Assembly (NCBI GenBank): GCA_020726505.1 | Contig: JAHLEZ010000003.1 | Span: 434,001 to 498,000, forward strand | Direction of reading: 5' to 3' | Source of the DNA: Leptodontidium sp. MPI-SDFR-AT-0119 | Lineage: Eukaryota; Ascomycota; Leotiomycetes; Helotiales; Leptodontidiaceae | Length of the DNA: 64,000 bases | Shown: piece by piece, positions 11,030 through 23,352 of the stretch | Layout: each line of letters starts with the position of its first letter | How positions within the stretch are numbered: position 1 is the stretch's first letter | Position numbers and translations under genes: made by a program | The notes under the pieces: generated by a model | The model's input: the letters and a program-made list of their open reading frames with translations, nothing else | Told to the model about the DNA's origin: nothing | Databases searched by the model: none

Positions 11030-14000
11030 ATGGAGATATTCAAAGTTCAAACCGTGGAAGGATATCCTCTCTTCCCAGCCCTTCCAATCTCAGTAGAAGA
11101 GCAAGGAGTGAAAGGTGGGGGGATATACACATGCAGACGCATTTGGGTACGTTCAATTGACCCCTCCCTTCGTACCACCGCAGCACAGTACCACATCGCA
11201 TCACATCTCATCCTATCACGTGTATATTAGACAACAATCCCGTCAGGTCACTGAGATCTCTTACTTACTTAACTGTAGGATCCAATTAACGCCCACTTCG
11301 AGCCCTGCGCACTCCCATACATCTCTGCTCTCCCAGCCGTGGTAGCAATATGTATCCTATCGGGGTGTATAGTGCAATTCCTCCCCTTGCGGAGACTCAC
11401 GCCGAGATGGTTACGGAGTTTCGCTCAAGAGCCAGAACTGCTCTCTCAACGTGTTACATTTGTCCGAAAACGATATCTAGGATGGAACACCATCATCCTC
11501 TTCCTATTCTCCATAGCTGGTCTAGGATTTCAGATCTGGAGTGTTTTCTGGCCGCGGTATAGTCTGTTGATGGTCTACCCCTTGGCGGCGTGGGCTGTGG
11601 CTTCTCTTCTGATTGTTCTCTACCGGCCGGCGAAGACTCCAAAAGCATTGTTGGGCTTGTTTTGCTGTATAGCGACTTCTCAGCTCATTGTCCTCGTCGA
11701 TGGATCGGCGCATGTGGGGAAATACGATATCCCCTTAATCCTGGCGATCGTTGCAGCGTTCGGAGCAATTATGACTATTCTCCTGATGTCACTTCGTCAT
11801 CCGCTGCGTGGGAATGAGGAGATAAGCCCCGCGTTTGCGAAACCGGCTTTTGAAATGCGGAGTCCGGAGGATAATTTGACGCTTTGGCAATTCATGAGTG
11901 TCTCGTGGATGGCTCCGCTCATCAAGATGGGGAATGAGAGGCAGTTGAACGATGAAGATGTGTGGAGTCTGGGATATGAGTTCAAGCATCGGGGATTACA
12001 TGATGAGTTTAGAGAGTTGAAAGGTTCGGTGTTGAGGAGATTGCTGGAGGCGAATGGATTGGATCTATTCATCATCTCGGCGTTGAGTATCATCGAACTT
12101 GTTGCGAGTTGGTGCCCTTTCTCCACTAATGAAGTGGCCTTTGCTGATGTGTCCTAGATTTCTCGGCACCGGTACTACTGCAGAAGATTCTGCAGAGTAT
12201 GGAAGATCATAGAGCCCCGAAACAGGCAGCGCTGAAGTACGCTTTACTGTCACTCATCGTACGTCTAGTCTCTAGCCAGTCAGGTGTCTTTACACTGTGG
12301 TATGGACGACGTGCGTACGAGCGATCGAGGGGAGAGTTGATCACGATGCTGTATGAGAAAACGCTGTCTAGAAAGGTGGTCAGTGTGAGTAGTAAGGCGA
12401 TCATAGAAGTTGAGCCTGAGAGGATTCCGAATGGTCATAGCAAGGATACAGATCGATCTCGATTGGAGAAGGTCAAGGATGTTGTCATGATGCCGTTTCG
12501 ATGGCTAGGAGGTAGATCTAAGAAAGCAGAAAAGCCAAAAGATTTCGCTTCGATGGGGAAGATCATGAATTTGATGCGGTTAGTTTGGCCACTATCGTTC
12601 GAAGTGTCCAGTGTTAACAAGTTACAGATTCGATGCATATGAAGTCGCTCAGCGGTAAGAACCACCCTTCCCTGACGGTTAAACTACTGCTAATTTTAAG
12701 TACAGATTCTGGGAATTCTCATCTCTTGTTTCACAACCTCTCGGCCTAGTCTTCGCGGTCATTCTCATCTGGCGAATCCTGGGCTGGGCATGTCTAATCG
12801 GAGTAACAGCTGTCTTGGTAGCACAAGCAGTGAACATCCTAATCGCAAAAGCGGTTCTCTACTACGAACGAGAACGCAGGATAGCAACAGACACGAAACT
12901 ACACAAGATATCCCAACTTGTGGACGCCATTCGCCACTTGCGATATTACGGCTGGCAAGATGTCTGGTTAGCTCGAATCATGGAAGCGAGACAGCATGAG
13001 CTGAAGCTTAGAGTGATCACGGCGCTTTGGAGAGTCTTGATCTCGTTCACGAATGAATTTGCAAGTGGACTGTTTCCGGTGTTGGCTTTCTGGGCTTACA
13101 CTGTCTTGGCGGGGAAATCTTTGAGGGTTGATGTGGCGTTCCCAGCATTGCAGCTTTTCGGTATGCTCGTGTCTAGTCTGCGAGAGCTACCGAACTTGAT
13201 TACTGTAGGTTTGAATTCTCCAAAGACGGTCTCCATGCTTACTTTTGAATAGGTGCTCCTGAATGCAAGAGTCTCAGTGGGACGTCTTGAAGAATTCATG
13301 AACGAACCAGACAAAGAAGAGGCGACATTCACTCCAAGTGCCAAAATCGAAATGAAGAACGCGTCCTTCGCTTGGCCAGGTGCAAAAGATCCAGTGTTGT
13401 GCGACATCAGCCTATCATTCTCTCCAGGCCTGACTGTTATCTGCGGAGAAGTCGGTGCAGGCAAGACAGCCCTCCTGCAAGCTTTACTTGGTGAACTCGA
13501 CCAACTAGATGGGGAGTATCATCGAACAAATGAAATGGTTGGATACTGTGGACAGACACCCTGGCTGCAGAGTATGAGTATTAGGGAGAACATCCTCTTC
13601 TCTGCACATTACGAAGAAGCTCGATACAAACAAGTCCTCGAAGCGTGTGCTTTGATCCCAGACATGGCGAACTTCAAGCACGGCGATCTGTCTCTGATTG
13701 GAGAGAATGGAATTGGATTATCAGGAGGGCAGAAGGCACGAGTTTCTCTTGCAAGGGCTGTTTATTCAAATGCAAACATACTGCTACTTGATGATCCGCT
13801 CTCGGCACTTGATCACCAGACAGCAGAATTCATCGTACGAAAATGTCTTGCGGGTCCATTGTTGGAGGGCCGGACGACTATTCTGGTCACTCATCGAACG
13901 GAATTGTGTCTGGGGATGGCAACCCAGGCTATACAAATCGCGAACGGTCGCTCCGTGCTTCTCGATCCCGAGACTATCCCCTTCGAAGAACTACATCGAG

Positions 14001-15802
14001 TGAAATCCTCTGATTCAGCAAACGAGGAACATGGAAACGAAGAGCAGAATCAAGCTGCCGTACCGGATAAATTCATCGAAGACGAATATCGAGCACATGG
14101 AGGTGTTCAAGCATCAGTGTACTGGGAATACATCAAAGCCGGAAAGCTGAAATGGTGGTTCGTCCTAATATGTCTCTTGGTCGTAGGCCGCATCGTCGAG
14201 ATCGGCCAGACTTGGTTCTTGAAGCAATGGGGTGAAGCATATGGTGATCCAATCGAACAGGCTTCTGGCCCATTTGGCGATCTACCTTCCCCTGAGACGA
14301 ATATCAGACCTTGGCTGGTGGGGTTCTTCCTCATTGCAGTTGCGCAATCAGTTGCTTACGCAATAACCAACGGGTTCATGATTGTCATCATATATAAGGC
14401 TGGAAAGGATCTCTTTGAGAGGGTGATGACGAAAGTCACTCATGCTACGTTCCGCTTTTACGACGTCACGCCTGTGGGTCGATTGATGAATCGTCTCACA
14501 TCCGACATCAACACTGTCGATGGGAATATTAGCGCTCAATTCCAGTATGTCGCTTTATTATCCATCTCTTGGGTATCTTCAATTGTCGTCATCGGATCCG
14601 TCACGCCACTATTTCTCGTTTTTGCACTGGCCCTCACAATTGCATTCGTGGTCATTTTCCGACACTTCCTTCCAACTTCCCAGAGTCTTCGTCGCCTTGA
14701 GATGGTATCTTTGACTCCTCTCATCTCGAATTTTGGAGCTCTGACTGATGGCTTGACGACAATTCGAGCTTTTGCTGCTTCTTCTCGATTCCAGGATCGA
14801 GTTATTGCCGTGACAGACGACTTCCAAAAGATGGATCATTTTTATTGGAGTCTGCAGGCTTGGCTCATGTACAGATTTGACACACTCTCCGCCGGCTCGA
14901 CATTTATTCTCACAGTGCTTGCACTTTACACCGGTGTATCAGCTGGTCTTACAGCATTCGTACTCACCGCAGCAGCTACATTTGTTCGATCCACTCACGC
15001 ACTCTGCAGACAGTACGGTCAATTGCAAATGGACTTTGTCTCTGTAGAGCGAGTAGTGGAACTTCTTCATCTCCAACAAGAAGCGCCTGGAAAATTCATG
15101 CCTCCAGCTTCTTGGCCATTATACGGTAGCGACATCGTATTCGAAGACGTCACGATCCAATACGCCCCTCATCTCGATCCAGCACTCTCAAACATCTCAC
15201 TCACCATCAAAGGCGGTTCGACAACCGCTCTCATAGGCCGGACAGGCTCAGGAAAGAGTACCTTAGCACTGTCACTACTAGCCACCACCCTACCAGTCAC
15301 AGGTCGGATCCTCATCGACGGCATCGACATATCAACAGTTGACCTCCAAGCCCTCCGCAAGCGCGTAACGTTCCTCGCCCAAGAACCCGTTCTGTTCCCA
15401 GGCAGTATGCGGCAGAACCTCGACCCCTTAGAAGAATACAGCGATTTCGAATGCTCGACTGTACTCTCCAAGATCGCATCCCGTCACGAATGGACGCTTG
15501 ACACGCATATCGATACAGGCGGGAAGAATCTTTCGCAGGGACAGAGACAGCTTGTTGGCTTGGCGAGGGCGTTGCTTAGGAGGAGTCCGATTGTGGTTAT
15601 GGATGAGGCCACGGCGGGTATTGATAAGGAGACTGCGATGCGGATTCAGAGGATTTTGAGGGAAGAGATGAGGGAGAGTACGGTTGTGACGATTGCCCAT
15701 CGGGTGGAGGCTGTTAGTGAGGCGAAGTATTGTGTTGTTCTCGCCAAGGGAAAGGTTGTGCAGGAGGGTCCGGCGGAGGGGATGGTTGATACGATGGAGT
15801 AG
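11030..15802 (+). CDS. ABC transporter, ABCC (MRP-like) full-length exporter
   Basis: Proposed exons: 11030-11146, 11279-12107, 12158-12578, 12628-12654, 12706-13204 and 13253-15802, 1480 residues, in frame throughout. Layout is N-terminal membrane segments, TMD1, NBD1, TMD2, NBD2. NBD1 has Walker A GEVGAGKT (about 696), signature LSGGQ (about 787) and Walker B ILLLDDPLSALD. NBD2 has GRTGSGKST (about 1293), LSQGQ (about 1391) and IVVMDEATAGID. The missing glutamate after NBD1 Walker B (DD rather than DE) is normal for ABCC proteins. The first exon and the donor at 12108 (GTTGGT) are the least certain parts; the 27-nt exon is needed to keep frame. It is probably a vacuolar or plasma-membrane exporter of conjugates or toxins; the substrate is unknown. 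Confidence 0.9.
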
Positions 15803-16347
15803 AGCTGAATGGATTGCATAAGGTTTGCTTTGGAAAAGTTGTAGAAGACTGTAAATAGAAATGAGAGATGCAAAAGATGGACTACGCGACATCTTTACTC
15901 AATGTCCAATAGACATTCAGCTCTTTTACTTCAAGACTTGGCTCGCTTGTGACAACCTTTCACCAAGATCCATTCTTTACTGCCCCGAATAAGCGAGATT
16001 CTACAAACTGGTCAGCACAGGGACAGAAAATGTCAAGAGAAAATTCCGTAGAAACTACTATGAGCCGACGTGTCCCTGAATACTATCATTTACTAATATT
16101 TGTAAAGTTATGGAGTAAACACAGCACTTAGCCTCGGCTCCCCTTCTTGGCACAGATCTGCAAGGCTATGGAATGATGTCATCGCCAAAATCTTTTGAGC
16201 ATCAAAACAAAACTTTGGGCCCATCACTCTCTCCTGTACACACTACAGAAAGATTGACGTACAAAAAGCGGGCCGCAGTTTGCAAACTGCGTATTTGGCT
16301 ATATAGCTTCTTTACTCCAAAACTACGTGATATTCTGTCAGACAAAG
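15803..16347. other. Intergenic region, promoter of the acid phosphatase-like gene
   Basis: No coding potential. It ends in a perfect 16-bp palindrome (16275-16290) followed by CTATATAG near 16299-16306, about 45 bp before the ATG. Confidence 0.5.
16275..16306 (+). promoter_or_regulatory. 16-bp palindrome next to a TATA-like box
   Basis: GCAGTTTGCAAACTGC at 16275-16290 is a perfect palindrome. A TATATA core starts near 16300, and the ATG of the phosphatase-like gene is at 16348. The arrangement looks like an operator beside a core promoter; the factor is unknown. Confidence 0.35.
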
Positions 16348-17909
16348 ATGATTCCTCCAACCTCAATTCTGGCATACATTGCCCTCTCGCAATTAATATC
16401 GCCAGCAATAGCCGCACAAATACCTCTACAACCACAATCTCACTCCCAAGGCTACCAATTCGATCCGCTCCTTCATTTGCCTGGGATAAGTCCCTATTTC
16501 GATGCCATAGGTTTCGGACTAAGCCACGAAGCACCCAGACACTGCGAGGTAACAGCAGCATCCTACCTCATCCGCCATGCCGCTATATATGCCAACGCCC
16601 ATGACTACGAAACGTACATCGAACCCTTTCTCACGAAACTCGACTCAACATACCCCTCCTCCTCCTCTTTCAGCAAAAAAAGACAAGGCTGGAAAGGCCC
16701 CCTCTCCTTCCTCACCAAATGGACCAACCCCATTTCCGACCCAGACAACCAACTAGAGCAAATAACCCCCCAAGGAATCAAAGACTCCAAAAAAGTCGGC
16801 AAACACCTACTCTCGCGGTATCCGAAGCTCGTACCGACGACCAAGACGATCTACGCGGACACGAAAGCCAGGACGCAGGATACAGCGAAAGCGTTCGTGC
16901 AAGTCTTCCCGCAGAAAGTCGAGGTCGTGGAGATTGATCTCAATCGGACGTCTTTCCACTCTCAGGATCCGCATAAAGCTTGCAAAGCGTTCTCGAAGAA
17001 ACCGGGTGATGATGAGATGGGGGTTTTCACGGCGAAATATACAGCTCCCGTTATTGCTCGTTTGCAGAGACATGCGCCTGTTGAGTTGGGAGAGACGGAT
17101 ATCATGGCAGTATGTATTGGGGGAGCCCAGAACTTACTTCCCTTTGAAATGTCTCAAGATTCTTTAAGGACATGTCTTTTTTATCTTCTTTTCTGAGACG
17201 TCTTTGATTTGGCAAATGTTAACTTCCCCGTTACCTGCAGATGCAGCAACTATGCGGCTACGAGAGCGCGATCACAGGCAAGAAGAGCGATATTTGTGGT
17301 GTCTTTACAGATGATGAGTGGATGGCATATGAATATGCTTGGGATCTGAAATACTCCCATATGGTTGGCCATGGCAATGACTTGTCGCCATACTTGGGAT
17401 TTCCTTGGTTGAATACCACGTCTCATCTCATGTCGAAATTCCACACGCCTAGACACACGGCTGCGACTCCAGCTCCAGACCCAGAAGTCCCCGATGATGA
17501 CGGGCAGCGATTCTTTCTCGCTTTCACCCATCGTGAAGTCCCACCTTTCATAGCGACTGCTTTGGGTTTATTCAACAGCTCTAATGCCCATGCAGAGGAA
17601 TTCCCTACAGATAGAATCAATTGGAGTCGGTCATGGAAGATGGCTGAACTTATTCCGTTTCTGGGACATGTGGGAATCGAGAAGTTGACTTGCAATGCTG
17701 TATCGCTGGATCCGGAGGACGATCATGAATATATCAGGGTCATTGCGAATAGAGCTCCTCGACCTATTCCTCACTGTGAGGATGGACCTGGTGCGAGTTG
17801 CAATTTTGATGATTTTGTAGAGTTGATTAGGAGAGGGATGGAGGAGTATGGAGATTTTGATGGTGTTTGTGGAAATGATGAAGATGGCGAGGGTAGAAAA
17901 GAGCTATAA
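16348..17909 (+). CDS. Secreted histidine acid phosphatase-like protein with altered RHG motif
   Basis: Exons 16348-17109 and 17241-17909, 476 residues; the intron begins GTATGT and ends CTGCAG. Residues 1-23 look like a signal peptide ending at AIAA. The fold is that of the histidine acid phosphatase/phytase clan. The catalytic segment near residues 73-83 is YLIRHAAIYAN: Arg76 and His77 are kept, but the usual RHGxR becomes RHAAI. The C-terminal proton donor region is FTHREVPPF (His351, Glu353) rather than HD. Several potential N-glycosylation sites and cysteines fit secretion. It probably acts on extracellular phosphoesters, but the altered pocket leaves substrate and even activity open. 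Confidence 0.85.
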
Positions 17910-18268
17910 GTGCCCATAATGAAAATTGGACATCTCACCTACCTACCTGACTTTGAACCCAATGATGAAGTCCCAGCACTGAAAACCCCTTTCTTTGAAA
18001 TCTCTTGGCAAATCCCACCTTTGATTATACTTTTTGCACTTCCAACCTCACCCTAAACCACGATTCGAAGAAAACATTTTCCGTAAAAAATCAGCGTCCC
18101 AAAGATAAGGACATTGTTCCTGCAGCGTTCGCCGGAACCGGCGGGGATACTGGCAGCCTGTCGCCGAATCTCGAAGCCCTCTTAACGTCAAAATCATCCA
18201 CTCACAAACCAAAAACCAAAGATGGGCAGTCCGCATAAGCCCTTCCAGCTAGAAAAACCTTGAGATCC

Positions 18269-18281
18269 TTATCTTTGATAA
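18269..18281. promoter_or_regulatory. Paired GATA elements (TTATC-TTT-GATAA), AreA/NIT2-like
   Basis: Two GATA cores in inverted orientation three bases apart. A second cluster (TTATC at 18421-18425, AGATAG at 18436-18441) is nearer the gene. Paired GATA sites are bound by AreA/NIT2 regulators that turn on nitrogen-scavenging genes, which fits a secreted asparaginase downstream. Control is inferred. Confidence 0.4.
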
Positions 18282-18561
18282 CGAGAAATTCTCCGCTAAG
18301 TTTCTGGGATGTCGAGCAATGCCCTTCTCCACTAGCTCCACTATTGGAGGCTGGAGGATAGAGAGTGGGATGAACCTGGACCCGGTGATGATTGATGCTC
18401 AGGTACCAACCAGGTGGACTTTATCTTTTTTGGTAAGATAGATTATAGCAATTCTTATGACGAAGGAATCCATCCCACTATGAAGTCAATGAGTGGTTTA
18501 CACGACGGTATCGGGCAAGTCCATCATCGGGATTCCCGGTCAGGGAAAATAGCGTGTAGTG

Positions 18562-18570
18562 TATATATAA
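18562..18570 (+). promoter_or_regulatory. TATA box of the asparaginase gene
   Basis: TATATATAA lies 85-93 bp upstream of the ATG at 18655, followed by a pyrimidine-containing leader. Spacing is typical of strong regulated fungal promoters. Confidence 0.5.
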
Positions 18571-18654
18571 GTCATAGATTCCCTCTCACGATCAAGCAAG
18601 TTGAAGTTTAGAAAGTCAGAAATCTTCCTCATTTTATACTCTTCAATTGTAAAG

Positions 18655-19907
18655 ATGCTGTCTCTCGCTACATCCCTCGCTGTGCTCGCCGCTCTAGGCA
18701 ATGCATCTCCAATCCTTCAAGCCAGACAATCGAACGAGACGAATCCTTTCGTCTTCACCAACTCCAACGGTCTCAATTTCACTCAGATGAATGCTAGTCT
18801 ACCTAATGTTGCTATTTTCGCTACTGGTAAAATAAACCCTCCTCATATTCCCACATATGGCTGTCCCTTGTTAATTGTCAATAGGTGGAACAATTGCCGG
18901 CTCCAGCTCCAGCTCGACAGCCACTGCTGGGTACACTGCAGGCGCATTGGGAATCATGACACTCATCAACGCGGTACCCGAGCTGTTAAACGTCTCCAAC
19001 GTAGCTGGGATTCAGATCTCCAATGTTGGCAGCGAGGACGTGACGTCCACGATCCTCCTCACCCTCGCTAAGCAAATCGACAAATATGTGTGCAAAGACC
19101 CATCTATGGCAGGTGCCGTAGTCACGCACGGCACTGATGTCCTCGAAGAGACGGCATTCTTTCTCGATGCGACTATCAACTGTGGGAAGCCTGTAGTAAT
19201 CGTGGGAGCCATGAGGCCAGCTACAGCCATCTCAGCAGATGGACCGTTCAACCTTCTCGAAGCCGTGACCGTAGCAGTCGATCCAGCTGCCAAGAATCGT
19301 GGAGCAATGGTCGTCATGAATGATCGAATCACCAGTGCGTATTATGTCACCAAGACGAACGCCAACACCATGGATACCTTCAAAGCACCTGAGATGGGCC
19401 ATTTGGGAGCTCTTCTCTCGAATACACCGTATTTCTACTACCCGGCTGTGAAGCCAACAGGGAAGAGGGAATACATTGTTTCGAATATCACTGCTATCCC
19501 ACGAGTGGATATTTTGTTCGCGTATGAGGATATGTCGAATGATACTCTGTATAATGCTGTTGCGAGCGGTGCGAAGGGTATAGTCGTAAGTTCTCCCCCT
19601 TCTTACAGCTTCAAGAAGGCGGCTAACAATTTACCAGATTGCTGGTGCTGGAGCTGGTGGTGTCAGCACTCCGTTCAATGCTGCTATGGAGGATGTCATC
19701 AACACTCACAATATCCCGATTGTTCAGAGCACGAGAGCTATGAGTGGAGAGGTCCCAACTACCGGTGTTGCCAGCGATACTGCTCTGCATATTGCCAGTG
19801 GGTACTTGAACCCTATGAAGTCGAGGATTTTGCTTGGATTGTTGCTTGCGCATGGAAAGAACATGACTGAGATCGCGGAAGCATTTGCGCCTTCGACTGT
19901 GGCGTGA
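18655..19907 (+). CDS. Secreted type II L-asparaginase
   Basis: Exons 18655-18826, 18885-19585 and 19638-19907, 380 residues. Residues 1-18 form a signal peptide; QARQ just after it may be a propeptide site. Both active-site threonine blocks are present: ATGGTIAG (Thr60) and VVTHGTDVLEETAFF (Thr141, Asp142). The GAMRPATAISADGPFNL segment is also family-typical. Length and order match fungal extracellular asparaginases, which release ammonia from asparagine for nitrogen supply. GATA pairs in the promoter suggest nitrogen control. The first intron splits the first active-site motif. N-glycosylation sites are present. Confidence 0.95.
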
Positions 19908-21156
19908 GTTAATGGGGTAGCGATGGTATAATGATGGAATGAATGAATGATTAATGGTATGAAACGGAATTTTTTTTTTTTGCAAAACCCATTCACACAA
20001 TGCCCTTTCGAAGTGATGCGGTCTGAAGGCGGCACTTCCATGTTTTGGATCTTTAATAACCATGTTACTCGTAAATTTTACTAAGAAAAAAAGTCTCAAA
20101 GATGACTTTCTAGACTTGTACTACAAGGCCAGCCCAGCGCCGGGACTTTTTGGCTGGAGGAAGTAAACAAAGAGCCGCGGCCTTCGCTTCGCGGCCCAAC
20201 CTGCTCCCGGGACCCACAAATTGTTTTGCGTGTTATATAACCAAATAAGCATTAACCTTTCATCTAGAAGCAGTAATCGAGCTACGGCAACAACGGATTT
20301 AAGGTTCATACATCCAAGCCCGAAAAGAGATTACAACAATTCAATGTGAGAGTGGTAAAACGCTTGAGCGGCGAGTTGGCGGAGGATAAACAATGGTTTC
20401 GCCCTTGTACTAACCATCCATCTACTGTTGTTCCAGGTAGATAGGTGTTAATGTTTTGCTCCTCTTTTTTCCATAGTTTTCAAAGTTGCCATCAGGGGTG
20501 CTGTGGGCCTTTTCCCATTTTTACCCTTGGGTGAATTTGTTTTCGAGCATTTAGCTAAGCGAGGCAAGCACACATGCAACGTTGGCATCTTGCCTTTCGG
20601 AATCCATGCTTGTAAAACTATAATATCTACGTCTTTGATTTGCCTCGGATTGATGAGTGTTCCTCCTCTCAAGTTGATAATTACATTGGTGGTTTTCTCT
20701 TTATACACTGGACCCCACCGACAGGATTTGGCCCAGCAGAGACAGTTCGGCGCAGAATCTGGATGTAATCGTACATTTAAATTGCCGATTGTATATTGTT
20801 GCGCTGAGCCAGCTATGACGGTCAAGTTCCTACTCCTTGCCCGCCCCTGACCACTCAAGTCTGCACCATCCTTTCAGAAGGTCCTCAGTGATGGCGATAA
20901 CTTTCAAATCCCTCTGATCAGCGTAGCGCTCGATGATCATTCCAAATTGCTATCGCAGAGCAAGACGAAGTTTCTGTCATTTCGCTAAAAGCAAACTTGC
21001 GTTTGTGTATCTAGCGTTGCGTGTCTTCGAGTTTGCGACGACGACACAATTCTAAATTGTCATGCTGCTGCGCTCCTTGGCTTGCCCTAGGCTTGGAGTG
21101 ACCTGGAGTTAGATGGAGCTCTCTAACTTAGGGGTGAACGTGCTGCAACACTGATC
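19908..21156. other. 1.25-kb intergenic region
   Basis: No supported gene. There is a T11 run near 19971 and a small inverted repeat of GCGGCC type near 20174-20200. Overlapping open frames at 20448-20858 on both strands show no domain or signal. Confidence 0.5.
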
Positions 21157-23352
21157 TTACGTCCAGGCAAAGTCCATTGAAGGTTGAACCACAAGGCGAC
21201 GGTCCATCCGTTGCTTCAGTTTCGTGACAGTGTTCCCAAAGTGCATTGTCTTGAGATGCTCACCACCGAGTAACCGAGATGCTTCCTCGAATGCCTTCTC
21301 ATACATAACCAAAGCATCGTCCAGACGGCCCTGGCCTTCGAAAGAGGCACCAAGCTCAAATGTAATGAAGTTTGTCAAGTCGTCATCAAGACCCAATCCG
21401 GCCTCTGAGTGTGCCGATAATTCTCTCGCAAGTCTTTCGGCCTCTTCGAATTTTCTTTGTCCGTTCATTGCCTGAATAAGATCTCCGCGGCACCTCCGAG
21501 TTTCCGCGTGCTCTCTACCGAGGGACTTCTCCAACTTCTGAAGAGTATCTCGTAGTACTGTTTCGCTGTCTTGATGTCTTCCCCATGACCCCAGTGTGAT
21601 GGCGAGATATTTTTGAGACACTAAAGTCTCCTTATGCTCTGGCCCTAATATCCTGGTCTGTTCGGCCAGAACCTGTTTCAAAGTGTCTTCGGACTTCTGA
21701 TACATTGATCTCCTGCCATATATGTATCCTAGAAATGATCGCACGTGCATGTTAATGATGTCTATAGGTACAGGTCCCCAAAGACAATTTCTAGTTTCCA
21801 AGATTGCAAGTAATAACTTCTCGGCTTCTGGAAATTCTCCTCGTGATACCAAAACTTTGGCTAAAGTGCCCATTGGCCGTAGTAGCAAATCGTCGTCGCG
21901 CTTTAGATTGCGCCCTCCAATTTCAATTGACTGGCGAAACAGCCTTTCGGCCTCCTTCATATCTCCCAAGTTATATCGACATATCCCAAGCTCATTCAGT
22001 ATTCGGAGGTTTAGTCGATGCTCCGGGGATAGGGTTGGCGAAACTCTGGAATGGAGCCTTCGACATATCTTTTCAGCACTTACTACCTTGCTTTGGCTAA
22101 GTAGAATCATCCCAAGGTCCAAAAAGGCACTCGTAGTTCCCAAGTCACCTTCTCCAAGGTTGGCTAGACAAGATTCAGCAACCCTTCTGAAGTAAACTTC
22201 CGCCGACCGGAGCCGCCCTTGGTCTTGCAACACATTTGCGAGCCGGGACATGGTATCAAGTGATGCTGGGTGACTAGGTCCATGTTGCAATTCGAAGTTT
22301 TCTAGTCTTTGTCTTAGATCGAGCTCTTCTTTCTCGCGATATCTTGTCTTGCTTGGACTACTTGACGTGCTGGGCGCCTGATGGATGTTGTTTCCCTGTA
22401 GACTCCAGTCTGCGGGTAAAGGACTGCGCATGCTTTCTTGGGTGAGGGGTATGAGGTCTCTCGGACCGGGTGATGATGTTTCCGCTGGGCTGAGGGACTG
22501 GGCGGGGAAGATGCTCTCTATAGTAAAGCCAGATACATTCTGAAGCTGCGCAGATGAAATCCTTGGTGAGGGCGACGGACGAGGTGTGAATGGAGGAGGA
22601 CTTCTCCCTTCAAAGGGGCTATATTCGTGAGCCATGAGTGCATCGAGGCTTGCTTCATTCGAGTTACAGATAGGAACATCTCCGTCGACATTTCCAAACA
22701 AGGGCTGATGCTGTTGACTCGTGTTTGAAGACCAGTTTGTCATTGAATTACTTGCAGTCTGGTTTGGATCGGCTGCTGTGTCCATCACTCGAGGTGACGG
22801 GGATTTGGCTGAGGGTGGACTGTAACTTATATCTGATGGGGTAGACGGAACCGCTTAAAAACGTCAGAAGAACATCTCGATACATTATTTCCTCTGAATA
22901 CCCACGAGAACCGTTCATTTCGATCGACTTTCCAGGCCCTTTCTGCCACCGTGAAATTTTCTCTGGGTCCACAGGCTGACCTCGGGCGCGAAAAACAGTA
23001 GGTTTTCTAGCCAGGGTTCTTTGATGTTGCTTGTGTACAATGAAAGCCATTTCGGAGCTCTGTACATTCTTCCCAATCTTCCAGTCGTCAATTTTCTTCT
23101 TCAGTTGCCGCTCACTTTGAGATATTAGCTGAGTTGGTAGAATTCCTCGAAGCGAAGCACTTACTTGACTATGAAAGCATGGTCTTGCTCAAGTATTTCT
23201 TTGATAGTTCTCAGTTTCATACCCTGCATAGGATATAAGCCGACTATCAAGCCTCTATGGACTTCCCATTCTTCCTTGCGATATCTCCGAGTCTGTGGTG
23301 GAATCTCGGGAGGCTCCATCGGCCCGGAGCCCGGGGAGGAAGTTCGATCCAT
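21157..23352 (-). CDS. Clr5-domain protein with C-terminal TPR repeats
   Basis: Model: complement of 23165-23352, about 22884-23114 and 21157-22819, 693 residues. The N-terminus (residues about 24-75) is a Clr5 domain: RKEEWEVHRGLIVGLYP, then LRTIKEILEQDHAFIV across the first intron, then NERQLKKKIDDWKIGKN. A low-complexity Ser/Pro region follows. The last 350 residues are tetratricopeptide repeats of the kinesin-light-chain type (for example RLRSAEVYFRRVAESCLANLGEGD and DDALVMYEKAFEEASRLLG). Clr5 was named from a fission-yeast silencing factor, but most fungal Clr5 proteins are uncharacterised. The TPR part should bind partner proteins. The second intron boundary near 22884 is uncertain (an alternative donor lies about 18 bp away). 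No NB-ARC or NACHT domain is present. Confidence 0.82.

Larger units (their letters stand above)
17910..18654. other. Intergenic region, promoter of the asparaginase gene
   Basis: No gene seen. It carries paired GATA elements (18269-18281 and 18421-18442) and a TATA box at 18562-18570, all upstream of the asparaginase ATG at 18655. Confidence 0.5.

Noticed and set aside
630..19907. A secondary-metabolite gene cluster in the transporter-rich left region
   Set aside because: No polyketide synthase, peptide synthetase, terpene synthase, methyltransferase or P450 is present; the genes fit nutrient uptake and export instead.
20448..20858. 136-codon open frame on the minus strand overlapping another on the plus strand
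   Set aside because: No domain, no signal peptide, no splice-extended exons and no promoter-like leader; both strands being open suggests chance.
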